The translations under genes and the position numbers were made by a program. 64,000 nucleotides of DNA, taken from assembly GCA_030373145.1 (NCBI GenBank), contig JAUCZK010000004.1:1-64000 (forward strand), written 5' to 3'. The notes under the pieces were generated by a model. The model was not told the origin of the DNA, searched no databases, and was given only the letters and a program-made list of their open reading frames with translations. Each line of letters opens with the position of its first letter. Positions within the stretch are counted from its first letter, which is position 1. The DNA is from Cyanobium sp. CZS48M (GTDB lineage Bacteria; Cyanobacteriota; Cyanobacteriia; PCC-6307; Cyanobiaceae). Shown here piece by piece: positions 37,453-48,753 of this stretch.

Positions 37453-37757
37453 TCCCCGGCGAACTGTTTCCTGAACCCGGCAGCCTGGAGCTCAACGCTG
37501 GCCGGCCGGTCACCACGATCGAGGTGGCCAACCGGGGTGATCGTCCGGTGCAGGTGGGCTCCCACTTCCACTTCTACGAGGCCAACCATGCCCTGGTTTT
37601 CGATCGGGAGGCGGCGCGGGGCCAGCGCCTCGACATCCCCGCCGGCACCGCGATCCGCTTCGAGCCGGGCGATCAACGTCCCGTGCAGCTGGTGCCCCTG
37701 GCCGGCTCCCGCTGCGTCTATGGCTTCAACGGCCTGATCAACGGCCCCCTCGACTGA
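37449..37757 (+). CDS. ureB: Urease beta subunit
   Basis: 102 residues with '[19 protein letters not shown]', '[11 protein letters not shown]' and '[10 protein letters not shown]', all diagnostic for UreB. The separate ureA and ureB genes are the common bacterial arrangement. Confidence 0.98.
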   Translation: MIPGELFPEPGSLELNAGRPVTTIEVANRGDRPVQVGSHFHFYEANHALVFDREAARGQRLDIPAGTAIRFEPGDQRPVQLVPLAGSRCVYGFNGLINGPLD

Positions 37758-37808
37758 GCCCCCCGGGCCGCCCGGCCCATCCCCCGTTCCTTCGCCCCCG
37801 CACCAGCC

Positions 37809-39533
<1,725 letters not shown>

Positions 39534-39568
39534 GGGCCGGTGGCCTGGGCTGAGGGCCGGGTGTCGAT

Positions 39569-39582
39569 CTGGATCGATCCAG
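39569..39582. repeat. 14-bp perfect palindrome upstream of the ATP-grasp gene
   Basis: CTGGATCGATCCAG is self-complementary and lies in the 116-bp gap between ureC and the ATP-grasp gene, about 68 nt before the latter's ATG. It could be an operator or a weak ureC terminator hairpin; nothing in the sequence decides. Confidence 0.35.
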
Positions 39583-39649
39583 CTCAACCCAGGGGCAATC
39601 GGTAGCGATCACCACCAGAGTTGTCAATGCCGCTGTCCATGATCAAGCC

Positions 39650-41107
39650 ATGGCCACGCCCCCCTCGATGTTCACCGACTACAAGCCGAGCAAGGGTTAC
39701 GACGAGTATTTCAGCGCCGCCTCCGAGCCGCGCTCGGCCCTGAGCCCGCTGCTCTCGTCCCTCGGTCAGCTGGGGATCGAGGAGATCAACCGCAACCACG
39801 CCGCCGCCGGCATGCTGCTCAAGCGCCTCGGGGCCACCTTCCGCCTCAACGGCTCCGGTGAGCGGGGCGGTGAGCGCATCCTTCCCTTCGATCCCCTGCC
39901 GCGCCTGATCCGCTCAGGCGAATGGCAGCGGCTGGAGCTGGGCCTGATTCAGCGGCTGGAGGCGATCGACAGCTTCCTGGGCGATGTCTACGGCGATCAG
40001 AAGATCCTCAACGATGGGGTCGTGCCCCGAGAGGACCTGGAGACCTCCCAGGGCTGGCGGCCCCAGATGCAGGGGTTCAAGCCGCCCCTGGGCCGCTGGT
40101 GCCACATTTCCGGGCTCGATCTGATCCGCGATGGCCAGGGCACCTGGCGGGTGCTGGAGGACAACCTGCGCTGCCCCTCGGGAGTGGCCTACTTCCTCGA
40201 GAACCGCCGCGTGATGAAGCGGATGTTCCCCAGCCTCTTCGCCGGTCGCACGGTGCAGCCCATCGACGACTATCCGTCGCACCTGCTGCAGACCCTGCGT
40301 GACCTGGCCCCCTGGACCGACACCCCCAAGGTGGTGCTGCTCACCCCCGGCGTGTTCAACAGCGCCTATTTCGAGCACAGCTACCTGGCCCAGCAGATGG
40401 GCATCCAGCTGGTGGAGGGTCGCGATCTGGTCTGCGAGGGCAATCGGGTCTGGATGCGCAGCACCTCCGGGCTCGAGCCGGTGGATGTGATCTACCGCCG
40501 CATCGATGACGATTTCCTTGATCCGGCCGTGTTCCGCTCTGATTCGATGCTGGGGGTGCGCGGGCTGATGGAGGCCTATCGGGCCGGGCGGGTGGCGATC
40601 GCCAACGCCCCCGGCACCGGTGTGGCCGACGACAAACTGATTTACGCCTACGTGCCGGAGATGATCCGCTACTACCTGGGGGAGGAGCCGATCATCGAGA
40701 ACGTGCCCACCTACATCTGCTCGCGGCCCGACGACCAGGCCTATGTGCTCGCCCATCTCAGCGAGCTGGTGGTCAAGTCGGTGGCGGAGGCCGGCGGTTA
40801 CGGCATGCTGATCGGCCCCCATGCCGACCAGGCCGAGATCCTCTCCTTTGCGGAGAAGATCCAGGCGGATCCCCGCAATTTCATCGCCCAGCCCACCCTG
40901 GAGCTCTCCACCGTGCCCTCCCTCAGTGAAGGCGAGCTCTACCCCTGCCACGTGGATCTGCGCCCCTACGTGCTGCGTGGCAAGAGTGCCTGGGTGAGCC
41001 CCGGTGGGCTCACCCGCGTGGCGCTGCGCCGGGGCTCCCTGGTGGTGAACTCCTCCCAGGGCGGGGGCTGCAAGGACACCTGGATCGTGGATGAGAGCTC
41101 ATGCTGA
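39650..41107 (+). CDS. Circularly permuted ATP-grasp amidoligase-like protein
   Basis: A 485-residue protein of the circularly permuted type 2 ATP-grasp family (DUF404/DUF407). Visible blocks: 'ERILPFDPLPRLIRSGEW', 'DFLDPAVFRSDSMLGVRG', 'VANAPGTGVADDK'-like 'AIANAPGTGVADDKLIYAYV' and 'GGGCKDTWIV' at the C-terminus. ATP-grasp enzymes form amide bonds through acyl-phosphates. Family members occur with alpha-E and transglutaminase-like proteins and are predicted to make a peptide or amide modification. The product is unknown. It overlaps the alpha-E gene by 7 nt. Confidence 0.9.
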   Translation: MATPPSMFTDYKPSKGYDEYFSAASEPRSALSPLLSSLGQLGIEEINRNHAAAGMLLKRLGATFRLNGSGERGGERILPFDPLPRLIRSGEWQRLELGLIQRLEAIDSFLGDVYGDQKILNDGVVPREDLETSQGWRPQMQGFKPPLGRWCHISGLDLIRDGQGTWRVLEDNLRCPSGVAYFLENRRVMKRMFPSLFAGRTVQPIDDYPSHLLQTLRDLAPWTDTPKVVLLTPGVFNSAYFEHSYLAQQMGIQLVEGRDLVCEGNRVWMRSTSGLEPVDVIYRRIDDDFLDPAVFRSDSMLGVRGLMEAYRAGRVAIANAPGTGVADDKLIYAYVPEMIRYYLGEEPIIENVPTYICSRPDDQAYVLAHLSELVVKSVAEAGGYGMLIGPHADQAEILSFAEKIQADPRNFIAQPTLELSTVPSLSEGELYPCHVDLRPYVLRGKSAWVSPGGLTRVALRRGSLVVNSSQGGGCKDTWIVDESSC

Positions 41108-42141
41108 GTCGCGTCGCCGAATCGCTCTATTGGATCAACCGCTATGTGGAGCGGGCGGAGAACATCTCCCGCTTCCTTGAGGTGAGCGAGGCCATGGCCC
41201 TCGATTGCCCCCCCGGCAGTGCCGAGCCCTGGCTGCCCCTGATCGACGCCAGCGGCGACCGTGAACTCTTCGACAAGATCTTCCCCGGCGGCGGCCCCGA
41301 AGAGGTGGTGCGCTTCCTGGTTCAGGAGCCGGAGAATCCCAGCAGCATCGTCAACTGCGTTGACGCCGCCAGGGAGAACGCCCGCCAGATCCGCGAGGTG
41401 ATCACTACCGAGATGTGGGAGCAGCTCAACGACCTCCATCTCACCCTGCTCGAGAGTGATCAGTTCTGGCGTTTGCCCAGCCAGGAACAGCTGCACGAGG
41501 TGCGCAAGGCCTGTCAGCTCTTCTACGGCATCACTGACGCCACCTTGAGCCGCGACCTTTCCTGGCAGTTCAGCAAGCTGGGCCGGCTGGTGGAGCGGGC
41601 CGACAAGACCAGCCGCATCCTCGACGTCAAGTACTACTTGCTGCTGCCCAGTCCCGAGGAGGTGGGGGGCGTGCTGGATGAACTGCAGTGGATCTCGCTG
41701 CTGCGCTCCGCCGGGGCCTACCAGATGTTCCGCCAGTCGCAGCAACAGGGCATCACCCCCCGGGCCGTGGCCGAGTTCCTGTTGCTCGATCCCATCTTTC
41801 CCCGCTCGGTGCGCTACTGCCTGGAGGGACTGAGCAAGGCGATGCGGGTGATCCGCGGCAACCCGGTGCCCGGCCCCCCCGACGACCTGGAATGCCTCAC
41901 GGGGCGCATGCTGGCCACCTGGAGCTACGTGCGCATCGACGAGCTGATCTCCCAGGGGCTGCATGAGGCCGTCGACCGTTTCCAGGGCGATCTCAACCGT
42001 CTGCACGCCCTGATCGAAACCAACTACTTCGTGGTGGCCTCGCCCCAGCCGGAGCCGGACGACAGCGCCGCCACCGACGCCCTCCCCAGCCCTTACCCCA
42101 GCACTGTCGTTCCTGTACCCCCGGCATGCGCGCCCGCGTAA
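41101..42141 (+). CDS. Alpha-E domain protein (DUF403)
   Basis: A 346-residue all-helical protein starting with the family signature 'MLSRVAESLYWINRYVERAE' and containing 'GRLVERADKTSRILDVKYYL' and 'FPRSVRYCLEGLSKAMRVI'. Alpha-E proteins are nearly always encoded beside circularly permuted ATP-grasp genes and are presumed partner subunits; no activity is assigned. It overlaps the next gene by 16 nt. Confidence 0.9.
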   Translation: MLSRVAESLYWINRYVERAENISRFLEVSEAMALDCPPGSAEPWLPLIDASGDRELFDKIFPGGGPEEVVRFLVQEPENPSSIVNCVDAARENARQIREVITTEMWEQLNDLHLTLLESDQFWRLPSQEQLHEVRKACQLFYGITDATLSRDLSWQFSKLGRLVERADKTSRILDVKYYLLLPSPEEVGGVLDELQWISLLRSAGAYQMFRQSQQQGITPRAVAEFLLLDPIFPRSVRYCLEGLSKAMRVIRGNPVPGPPDDLECLTGRMLATWSYVRIDELISQGLHEAVDRFQGDLNRLHALIETNYFVVASPQPEPDDSAATDALPSPYPSTVVPVPPACAPA

Positions 42142-43016
42142 CCCACACCCTCAGTTACCGCTATACAGCTCCCGTTCAGCTGGGTCCGCACCGCATCTGC
42201 CTGAAGCCCAGGGCCCACGGCTTCCAGCGTCTGCTCAGCTTCGATCTCTACCTCTCCCCCGATCCCCATCGCCTGCACGCGCTGGTGGCCGCCAGTGGCG
42301 ACGACATCCTGCGGGCACGCTTCAGTGGCGCCACCGATGCCCTGGACATCCGCTCCCAGTGCGAGGTGGAGACCCAGGTGCCGCCCCTGCTGCAGGTGTG
42401 CCTTGAGGAGAATGAGCCCTCGCTGCCTTATCCCAAGGGCCTGCTCAACGGCGATCTGCAGGGCAGCCTCGAGGGCTGGCTGCCGAACGGCCAGCACGAT
42501 CCCGCCGCCGTGGAACTGGCCCAGGAGGCCCTGATGGGCAGTGACCAGCGGGCGCTGATGTTCCTGCAGCAGCTGGTGGAGATGATCCAGGACAGGGTCA
42601 AGTACACCCAGCGGCACGTGGGGCCGGCCTGGCCCGCCGGACGCACCCTCAAGGAGCGGGTGGGCTCCTGCCGCGATCTGGCGGTGCTGATGATCGAGGC
42701 CTGCCGCTGCGTGGGGCTGCCGGCCCGCTTCGTCAGCGGCTACCACCTGGTGGAGCCCAGGCCCGAGCGCTACGACCTGCACGCCTGGGCAGAGGTGTAC
42801 CTGCCGGGGGCCGGCTGGCGGGGCTTCGATCCCAGCGGCATGGGGGCCATCGACGATCGCTACATCCCCCTGGCCACCTCCTCGAAGCCCAACCTGGCCG
42901 CGGCCGTGATGGGCACCTTCAGCGGTCCGGCGGGGGTCAGCAGCGAGATGCAATGGTCGATCGCGGCTGAGCTGCTCAGCGAGGACCACACCGTTCCCAA
43001 CCTGCTGCACTTCTGA
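42126..43016 (+). CDS. Transglutaminase-like cysteine protease family protein
   Basis: A 296-residue protein with the bacterial transglutaminase N-terminal beta domain ('HTLSYRYTAPVQLGPHRICL') and a papain-like core. The triad can be read as Cys182 ('GSCRDLAVLMIEACR'), His219 ('DLHAWAEV') and Asp235 ('GFDPSG'). Such proteins may cleave or transfer on amide bonds; in this cluster it is presumed to hydrolyse, trim or attach the product of the ATP-grasp ligase. The stop is followed by 106 nt before the glycogen phosphorylase. Confidence 0.9.
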   Translation: MRARVTHTLSYRYTAPVQLGPHRICLKPRAHGFQRLLSFDLYLSPDPHRLHALVAASGDDILRARFSGATDALDIRSQCEVETQVPPLLQVCLEENEPSLPYPKGLLNGDLQGSLEGWLPNGQHDPAAVELAQEALMGSDQRALMFLQQLVEMIQDRVKYTQRHVGPAWPAGRTLKERVGSCRDLAVLMIEACRCVGLPARFVSGYHLVEPRPERYDLHAWAEVYLPGAGWRGFDPSGMGAIDDRYIPLATSSKPNLAAAVMGTFSGPAGVSSEMQWSIAAELLSEDHTVPNLLHF

Positions 43017-43122
43017 GGCGAACCTTCAGGGAACCTGGAATGAACCTGAATCGGTAACCGTTCCAGCAGCGATGGGGTGGGCTCCCGCAGCATGAAGGGA
43101 GAAGTTGACACAACCCGCCTCC

Positions 43123-45576
43123 ATGGCAGCCAGCACTGTCCCACCCACCGACCTCGGCGCGTCGCCTTCCCTGGATGGTCACTCCCTGGCCGAGGCGATG
43201 CGCCGGCATCTGTTCTTCACCCAGGCCAAGTCCCCCTCGCTGGCCACCAGCCACGATTACTACCGCGCCCTGGCGATGGCGGTGCGCGATCAACTGCTGC
43301 AGAACTGGGTCGACACCGCCGAGGCCTACACCCAGAGCGGGGTGCGCACGGTGTCGTACCTCTCCGCCGAATATCTGCTCGGCCCGCACCTGGAGAACAA
43401 CCTGGTGAACCTGGGCCTGCGCGACGTCGCCCAGGAGGCCTGCGATGAGCTGGGTCTCGACCTGATGCAGCTGATTGCCGAAGAGCCCGAGCCGGGCCTG
43501 GGGAACGGTGGTCTGGGGCGGTTGGCGGCCTGTTTCCAGGAATCGATGGCCAGCCTTGAGCTGCCGGCGATCGGCTACGGCATCCGCTACGAATTCGGCA
43601 TCTTTCGCCAGCAGATCGTGCGGGGCAGCCAGGTGGAGAGCACCGATCCCTGGCTGGCCCAGGGCAACCCCTGGGAGGTGATCCGCCCGGAGTGGTCCTA
43701 CCCGGTGGTCATCGGCGGCCACACGGTGATCGGCGTGGCCTACGACACCCCGATCCTGGGCTATGGGGTTCACACCGCCAACACCCTGCGGCTGTGGTCG
43801 GCCCAGGCGCCGGAATCCTTCGATTTCGCCTCCTTCAATGCCGGTGACTACACCCGGGCGGTGCTGCAGAAGATCAATTCGGAAACCCTCTCGAAGGTGC
43901 TTTATCCGAACGACGAGACCAGCCAGGGCAAGCAACTGCGCCTCAGCCAGCAGATCTTCTTCGTGAGCTGCTCCCTGCAGGACATGTTCCGCATCCTCAA
44001 GGGGCAGGGGTTGCCGGTCACGGAGTTCCACACCAAATTCGCCGTTCAGCTCAACGACACCCACCCGGCCATTGCCGTGGCCGAGCTGATGCGCTTGCTG
44101 ATCGATGAGCACGGCGTCGACTGGGACACCGCCTGGTCGATCACCACCGCCTGCGTCAGCTACACCAACCACACGCTGCTGCCGGAGGCCCTCGAGACCT
44201 GGGGTGTCGACCTGTTCGAGCAGTTGCTGCCGCGCCAGCTGGAGATCATCTACGAGATCAACACCCGCTTCCTGCGCATGGTGCGCATCCGCAACCCCGG
44301 CCAGCCGGCCCTGCTGGAGCGCATGTCGCTGATTCAGGAGGGGCCCCAGCGCAAGGTGCGCATGGCGAATCTGGCGGTGGTGGGCAGCCACCGGGTCAAT
44401 GGCGTGGCCGAGCTGCACAGCAGGCTGGTGCGCAAGGACCTGTTCGCCCCCTTTGTGGAGCTGTGGCCCGAGAAGTTCACCAACGTCACCAACGGCGTCA
44501 CCCCGAGGCGCTGGATCGCCGTGGCCAACCCGTCGCTCTCGGGCCTGCTCGATGACACCATCGGCAGCACCTGGCGCCGCGACCTGGGCGAACTCTCGCG
44601 CCTGGAGTCCTACGCCGACGATGGGGCCTTCCTGGAGCGTTGGCGCGGCGTTCGCGATCAGAACAAGCAGCGTCTCTCCAACCTGATCCACCAGCACCTG
44701 GGCGTGCTGGTGGACCCCGCTTCCCTCTTCGATGTGCAGGTGAAGCGCATCCACGAGTACAAGCGCCAGCACCTGGCGGCCCTGCAGATCGTCGAGCGCT
44801 ATCTGCGCATCCGCAATGGCGAAGACCTGCCGCCGCGCACCTTCATCTTCGGCGGCAAGGCGGCGCCGGGCTACGCCATGGCCAAGCTGATCATTCGCCT
44901 GATCGGCGGCATCGCCGAGATCGTCAACATGGATCCCGCCATGGACGGGCGCCTGCGGGTGGTGTTCCTGCCCAACTTCAGCGTCAGCCTCGGCCAGAAG
45001 GTCTACCCGGCCGTTGACCTCTCCGAGCAGATCTCCACCGCAGGCCTGGAGGCCTCCGGCACCGGCAACATGAAGATGGCCCTCAACGGCGCCGTCACCA
45101 TCGGCACCCTTGATGGCGCCAACATCGAGATCAGGGATCTCGTGGGCCACGACAACTTCTTCCTGTTCGGCCACACCGCCGAGCAGCTGGAGGTGATCAA
45201 CAGGGGCGGCTACCACCCGATGCCCTGGCTGGAGAACGATCCGATTGCCCGTGAAGCCATCGACCTGATCGGTTCGGGTCATTTCAGCGAAGGCGATCGC
45301 GACCTCTTCCACCCCCTGCTGGCCAACCTCTGCAGCAGTGATCCCTACCGGGTCATGGCTGACATCGGTGACTACCGCAAGGCCCACAACGCCGTGGATG
45401 CCGCCTGGGTGGATGCTGTGGGCTGGAGCCGCATGTCGCTGCTCAATTCAGCCCGTTGCGGGTTCTTCAGCAGCGACCGCTCGATCCGCGAGTATGCAGA
45501 GAGGATCTGGAATGTGGAGTCGATGCCCATCAACGCCTGCACGGTGTTGCCCTCGGCCCAGCCGGGCAGGCGCTGA
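43123..45576 (+). CDS. glgP: Glycogen phosphorylase, copy 1
   Basis: GlgP releases glucose-1-phosphate from glycogen. The 817-residue protein has 'YLSAEYLLGPHLENNLVNLG', 'EPGLGNGGLGRLAACFQESM' and the PLP site 'EASGTGNMKMALNG' with Lys about 651. The frame begins at TTG 43105, which has GGAG only 3 nt in front; ATG 43123 is taken here and either is possible. It sits inside the amidoligase-like gene run, 4 nt before the DUF2126 gene. A second glgP lies at 55611-58133. Confidence 0.95.
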   Translation: MAASTVPPTDLGASPSLDGHSLAEAMRRHLFFTQAKSPSLATSHDYYRALAMAVRDQLLQNWVDTAEAYTQSGVRTVSYLSAEYLLGPHLENNLVNLGLRDVAQEACDELGLDLMQLIAEEPEPGLGNGGLGRLAACFQESMASLELPAIGYGIRYEFGIFRQQIVRGSQVESTDPWLAQGNPWEVIRPEWSYPVVIGGHTVIGVAYDTPILGYGVHTANTLRLWSAQAPESFDFASFNAGDYTRAVLQKINSETLSKVLYPNDETSQGKQLRLSQQIFFVSCSLQDMFRILKGQGLPVTEFHTKFAVQLNDTHPAIAVAELMRLLIDEHGVDWDTAWSITTACVSYTNHTLLPEALETWGVDLFEQLLPRQLEIIYEINTRFLRMVRIRNPGQPALLERMSLIQEGPQRKVRMANLAVVGSHRVNGVAELHSRLVRKDLFAPFVELWPEKFTNVTNGVTPRRWIAVANPSLSGLLDDTIGSTWRRDLGELSRLESYADDGAFLERWRGVRDQNKQRLSNLIHQHLGVLVDPASLFDVQVKRIHEYKRQHLAALQIVERYLRIRNGEDLPPRTFIFGGKAAPGYAMAKLIIRLIGGIAEIVNMDPAMDGRLRVVFLPNFSVSLGQKVYPAVDLSEQISTAGLEASGTGNMKMALNGAVTIGTLDGANIEIRDLVGHDNFFLFGHTAEQLEVINRGGYHPMPWLENDPIAREAIDLIGSGHFSEGDRDLFHPLLANLCSSDPYRVMADIGDYRKAHNAVDAAWVDAVGWSRMSLLNSARCGFFSSDRSIREYAERIWNVESMPINACTVLPSAQPGRR

Positions 45577-45580
45577 GTCG

Positions 45581-47716
45581 ATGCTGGTCACTGAGTCGAT
45601 CCGGCCCGCTTCCGCGCAACCCGGCTGGATGGCCGTCACCGCCGCCGAGGCGGAGCGGCGGCTGGTTGCCAAGGGCATCCAGCTCACCCTCGGCGGTGAG
45701 CCCACGGTGGTGCCGATCGACCCCGAGGGGGCCGAGTGGTCGGTGGCGGCCGACGGTCCCACCAAGCTGCGCTATGCGCGGCGGCTGGCTGCTGAACTGC
45801 AGCGGCGGGTCTGGCCCGGCAGCACCCTGATGTACTGCCCGGGCAAGCGCTATGACGGCGAGGTCAACCCCCGTTGGGCGCTGCGGCTGATCACTGGCCT
45901 CGATGGCGCTCCCCTGGTGACCTGGCCCCAGCAGGCGCCAGCCACATCCCCGGCCGACCAGGCCGCTCCCCCTCCGCTGCCGGCCAAGCGGGCCGAGGAG
46001 TTCCTCCATGGCATCGGCAAGGCCCTCGGCCATGAGGTGCACCCCTTGCGGCTCAAGGATCCCCTTGATCCCAGCTCCAAGATCTGGGCCGTCCCCCTCT
46101 CCCACAGCACCCCGACGGAGGCCGAACCCGATCTGCCTGAGGGCTGGCAGGCCGCCCGCTGGCCCCTGGCCAAGCCCTTGCGTGAGCTGCTGCCCGCCAG
46201 TGGCCCTGCCGGGCTACGGCTGCCCCTGCAGTACTTCCCCGAGGGGGTGCTGCGCCAGGTGTTGACCCTGGAAGTGAGCCCCCGCGGTTGGAACCTCTTC
46301 CTGCCGCCCCTGCCCCGCGAGCCGCTGGAGCAGCTGCTGCAGCTGATCGCCGAAGCCAGTGCCGGCTGGAGCCAGCCTGAACTCAGCGGCGTGCTGCCCT
46401 CCGACCTTGATGGCCGCTGGCATGTGTTGGGCCTGACGGCTGATCCCGGCGTGCTGGAGGTGAATCTGCCGGTCTGCCACGGCTGGTCCGACTACAACTT
46501 CTGGATCCGCACCCTCGCCGAGGCCTCGGAAGCGGTGGGGCTACGCAGTTGGAAGCAGGTGGGGGAGCGCCAGGAGGGCACCGGCGGTGGCAATCACCTG
46601 CTCTGGGGAGGCCCCAGCCTCGAGACCAACCCCTTCTTCTCACGGCCGGCCTGGCTGGTGGCGATCCTGCGCTTCTGGCAGCGGCACCCCAGCCTCTCCT
46701 ACCTGTTCGGCAACAGTTCCGTCGGGCCGGCCTCCCAGGCCCCCCGCCTCGACGAAGGCAGCGCCAGTGCCCTGGATCTGCTGCTGGCCCACCGGGCGAT
46801 CGAAACCCTGCCCGAGGGGGACCAGCGCATCTTGATCAGCGAAACCCTGCGCCACCTCCATGCCGACCGCAGCGGCAACACCCACCGCAGCGAGATCAGC
46901 TTCGACAAGTTCTGGAACCCTGCCTGGGCGTCCGGCTGCCAGGGACTGATCGAGTTCCGGGCGATCGAAACCCTGCCGGATCCCGACTGGACCGCCGCCA
47001 TCGCCCTGCTCTGGAGCGCCCTGGCCGCCCACCTGCTCGACCCCGCCCACCGCCCCACCCGGCTCGAGCCCTTCGGGGAGCGGCTTCATGATGCGATGCA
47101 GCTGCCCCAGGCCATCTGGTCCAACCTTCAGGTGGTGATGGATCTGCTGGCCCGCGATGGGCTGGTGCTGGAGCCAGAGCCCTACCGCGCGATCTGGGAG
47201 TGGCGCTTCCCCCTGCTGCTGAGCTGGGAGCAGGGCGAGGCCCGGCTGGAGATCCGCCGCGCGCTGGAGCCCTGGCCCCTGCTCTGTGACACCCCTGTGC
47301 AGGGGGGCAACACCAGCCGCTTTGTCGACAGTTCCCTGCAGCGCCTGGAGCTGACGGCCAACCCGGCCTTTCTCCAGACCTGTGCGCTGCGTTTGAACGG
47401 CCGGGAGCTGCCCCTGGGCGACGGCTGGCTCGGCCTGCGCTACCGCCACAGCCGCCTCTATCCCTCCCTGCATCCCTGCATCGATCCCCACCTGCCGCTG
47501 CGGCTGGAGATCAACGGCCCGGCGGCGGCGGTCCGCTTTGAGCTGGGCGCCGAGAGCTCCGATCGGATCGCTTTCGAACCTGTCGATCTGGCCCAGGAGG
47601 GCGACGGGGTCGCGGAGGGCGACGCCCCGGAGCCCAACCACGACTGGACCCCCAAAGCCGAACCATGGCCCGCTCCGGCAGACGGTCTGCGCACCCTTGA
47701 TCTGAGGCTGGGATGA
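45581..47716 (+). CDS. DUF2126 protein (amidoligase-associated)
   Basis: The 711-residue protein matches the DUF2126 part of large transglutaminase-linked proteins: 'LTLGGEPTVVPIDPEGAEW' near the N-terminus, 'STLMYCPGKRYDGEVNPRWA', 'GGGNHLLWGGPSLETNPFF' and 'HPSLSYLFGNSSVGPASQAP' in the middle. In many bacteria DUF2126 is fused behind a transglutaminase domain; here the transglutaminase is separate (42126-43016). DUF2126 has been predicted to be a ligase-like domain related to the glutamine-synthetase fold, without proof. ATG 45581 is used; the frame upstream is a shadow of glgP. It overlaps galE by 4 nt. Confidence 0.85.
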   Translation: MLVTESIRPASAQPGWMAVTAAEAERRLVAKGIQLTLGGEPTVVPIDPEGAEWSVAADGPTKLRYARRLAAELQRRVWPGSTLMYCPGKRYDGEVNPRWALRLITGLDGAPLVTWPQQAPATSPADQAAPPPLPAKRAEEFLHGIGKALGHEVHPLRLKDPLDPSSKIWAVPLSHSTPTEAEPDLPEGWQAARWPLAKPLRELLPASGPAGLRLPLQYFPEGVLRQVLTLEVSPRGWNLFLPPLPREPLEQLLQLIAEASAGWSQPELSGVLPSDLDGRWHVLGLTADPGVLEVNLPVCHGWSDYNFWIRTLAEASEAVGLRSWKQVGERQEGTGGGNHLLWGGPSLETNPFFSRPAWLVAILRFWQRHPSLSYLFGNSSVGPASQAPRLDEGSASALDLLLAHRAIETLPEGDQRILISETLRHLHADRSGNTHRSEISFDKFWNPAWASGCQGLIEFRAIETLPDPDWTAAIALLWSALAAHLLDPAHRPTRLEPFGERLHDAMQLPQAIWSNLQVVMDLLARDGLVLEPEPYRAIWEWRFPLLLSWEQGEARLEIRRALEPWPLLCDTPVQGGNTSRFVDSSLQRLELTANPAFLQTCALRLNGRELPLGDGWLGLRYRHSRLYPSLHPCIDPHLPLRLEINGPAAAVRFELGAESSDRIAFEPVDLAQEGDGVAEGDAPEPNHDWTPKAEPWPAPADGLRTLDLRLG

Positions 47717-48753
47717 GCCAGCTGCTGATCACCGGCGGTGCTGGCTTCATCGGCAGCCACACCTGCCTGGTGCTGCTGGAGGCGGGCCACCGGCTGGTGG
47801 TGCTCGACGACTTCTCCAACAGTTCTCCTGAAGCCCTGCGGCGTGTCCAGGAGCTGGCCGGCCCTCTGGCCGGCCCACGGTTGCAGCTGATCGAAGGGGA
47901 TCTGCGCAGCCCCGCGGATCTGGCGCGGGCCTTCGCGGCGGCCCCGATCGAGGCCGTGGTCCATTTCGCCGGCCTCAAGGCCGTGGGCGAATCGGTGGCC
48001 GACCCCCTGCGCTACTGGGACGTCAACCTGAGTGGCAGCCGCGCCCTGCTGGCGGCCATGGTCCAGGTCGGCTGCCGCACGATCGTCTTCAGCAGCAGCG
48101 CCACCCTCTACGGCTCCCCGGAGTCGGTGCCGATCGCCGAAACCGCCCGGGTCGCTCCGGTGAGTCCCTACGGCTACTCCAAGGCGGCGGTGGAGCAGAT
48201 GCTGGCGGATGTCTGCGCCAGTGAGCCGGGCTGGCGGGTGGCGCGCTTGCGCTATTTCAACCCGGTCGGTGCCCACCCCAGCGGCCGCATCGGCGAGGAC
48301 CCGGGCGGCATTCCCAACAACCTCTTCCCCTTCCTGAGTCAGGTGGCGGTGGGGCGGCGGCCGTCGCTGCAGGTGTTCGGCTCCGACTGGCCCACCGCCG
48401 ATGGCACCGGTGTGCGCGATTACATCCACGTGATGGACCTGGCCGACGGCCACAGGGCGGCCCTGGAGGTGCTGATGGCCGAGCCGCCCCAGCTGCTCAC
48501 CCTCAACCTGGGCAGCGGTCGGGGCCATTCGGTGCTGGAGGTGGTGGCGGCCTTCGAGCGGGCCTGCGGCTCCCCCGTTCCTTACGACCTCGTTCCGCGC
48601 CGGCCCGGGGATGTGGCGGCCACGGTGGCGGATCCGTCATTGGCGGAGCGGCGCCTGGCCTGGCGCACCCAGCGCGACCTCGAGGCCATCTGCCGCGATG
48701 GCTGGGCCTGGCAGAGTGCCAATCCCCAGGGCTATGGGCCGCGTGGGGACTGA
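47713..48753 (+). CDS. galE: UDP-glucose 4-epimerase
   Basis: A 346-residue extended short-chain dehydrogenase with the NAD loop 'GGAGFIGSHTC' (6-16), 'DDFSNSSPEAL', the catalytic Ser and 'YGYSKAAVEQ' (Tyr-x3-Lys), and 'RYFNPVGAHPSGRIGEDP', all typical of GalE. It interconverts UDP-glucose and UDP-galactose for glycan synthesis. Coupled by ATGA to the DUF2126 gene. Confidence 0.94.
   Translation: MSQLLITGGAGFIGSHTCLVLLEAGHRLVVLDDFSNSSPEALRRVQELAGPLAGPRLQLIEGDLRSPADLARAFAAAPIEAVVHFAGLKAVGESVADPLRYWDVNLSGSRALLAAMVQVGCRTIVFSSSATLYGSPESVPIAETARVAPVSPYGYSKAAVEQMLADVCASEPGWRVARLRYFNPVGAHPSGRIGEDPGGIPNNLFPFLSQVAVGRRPSLQVFGSDWPTADGTGVRDYIHVMDLADGHRAALEVLMAEPPQLLTLNLGSGRGHSVLEVVAAFERACGSPVPYDLVPRRPGDVAATVADPSLAERRLAWRTQRDLEAICRDGWAWQSANPQGYGPRGD

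Noticed and set aside
42976-45387. An 803-codon minus-strand open frame opposite glycogen phosphorylase copy 1
   Set aside because: Antisense shadow of a certain gene; the translation is low-complexity His/Val/Gly-rich.
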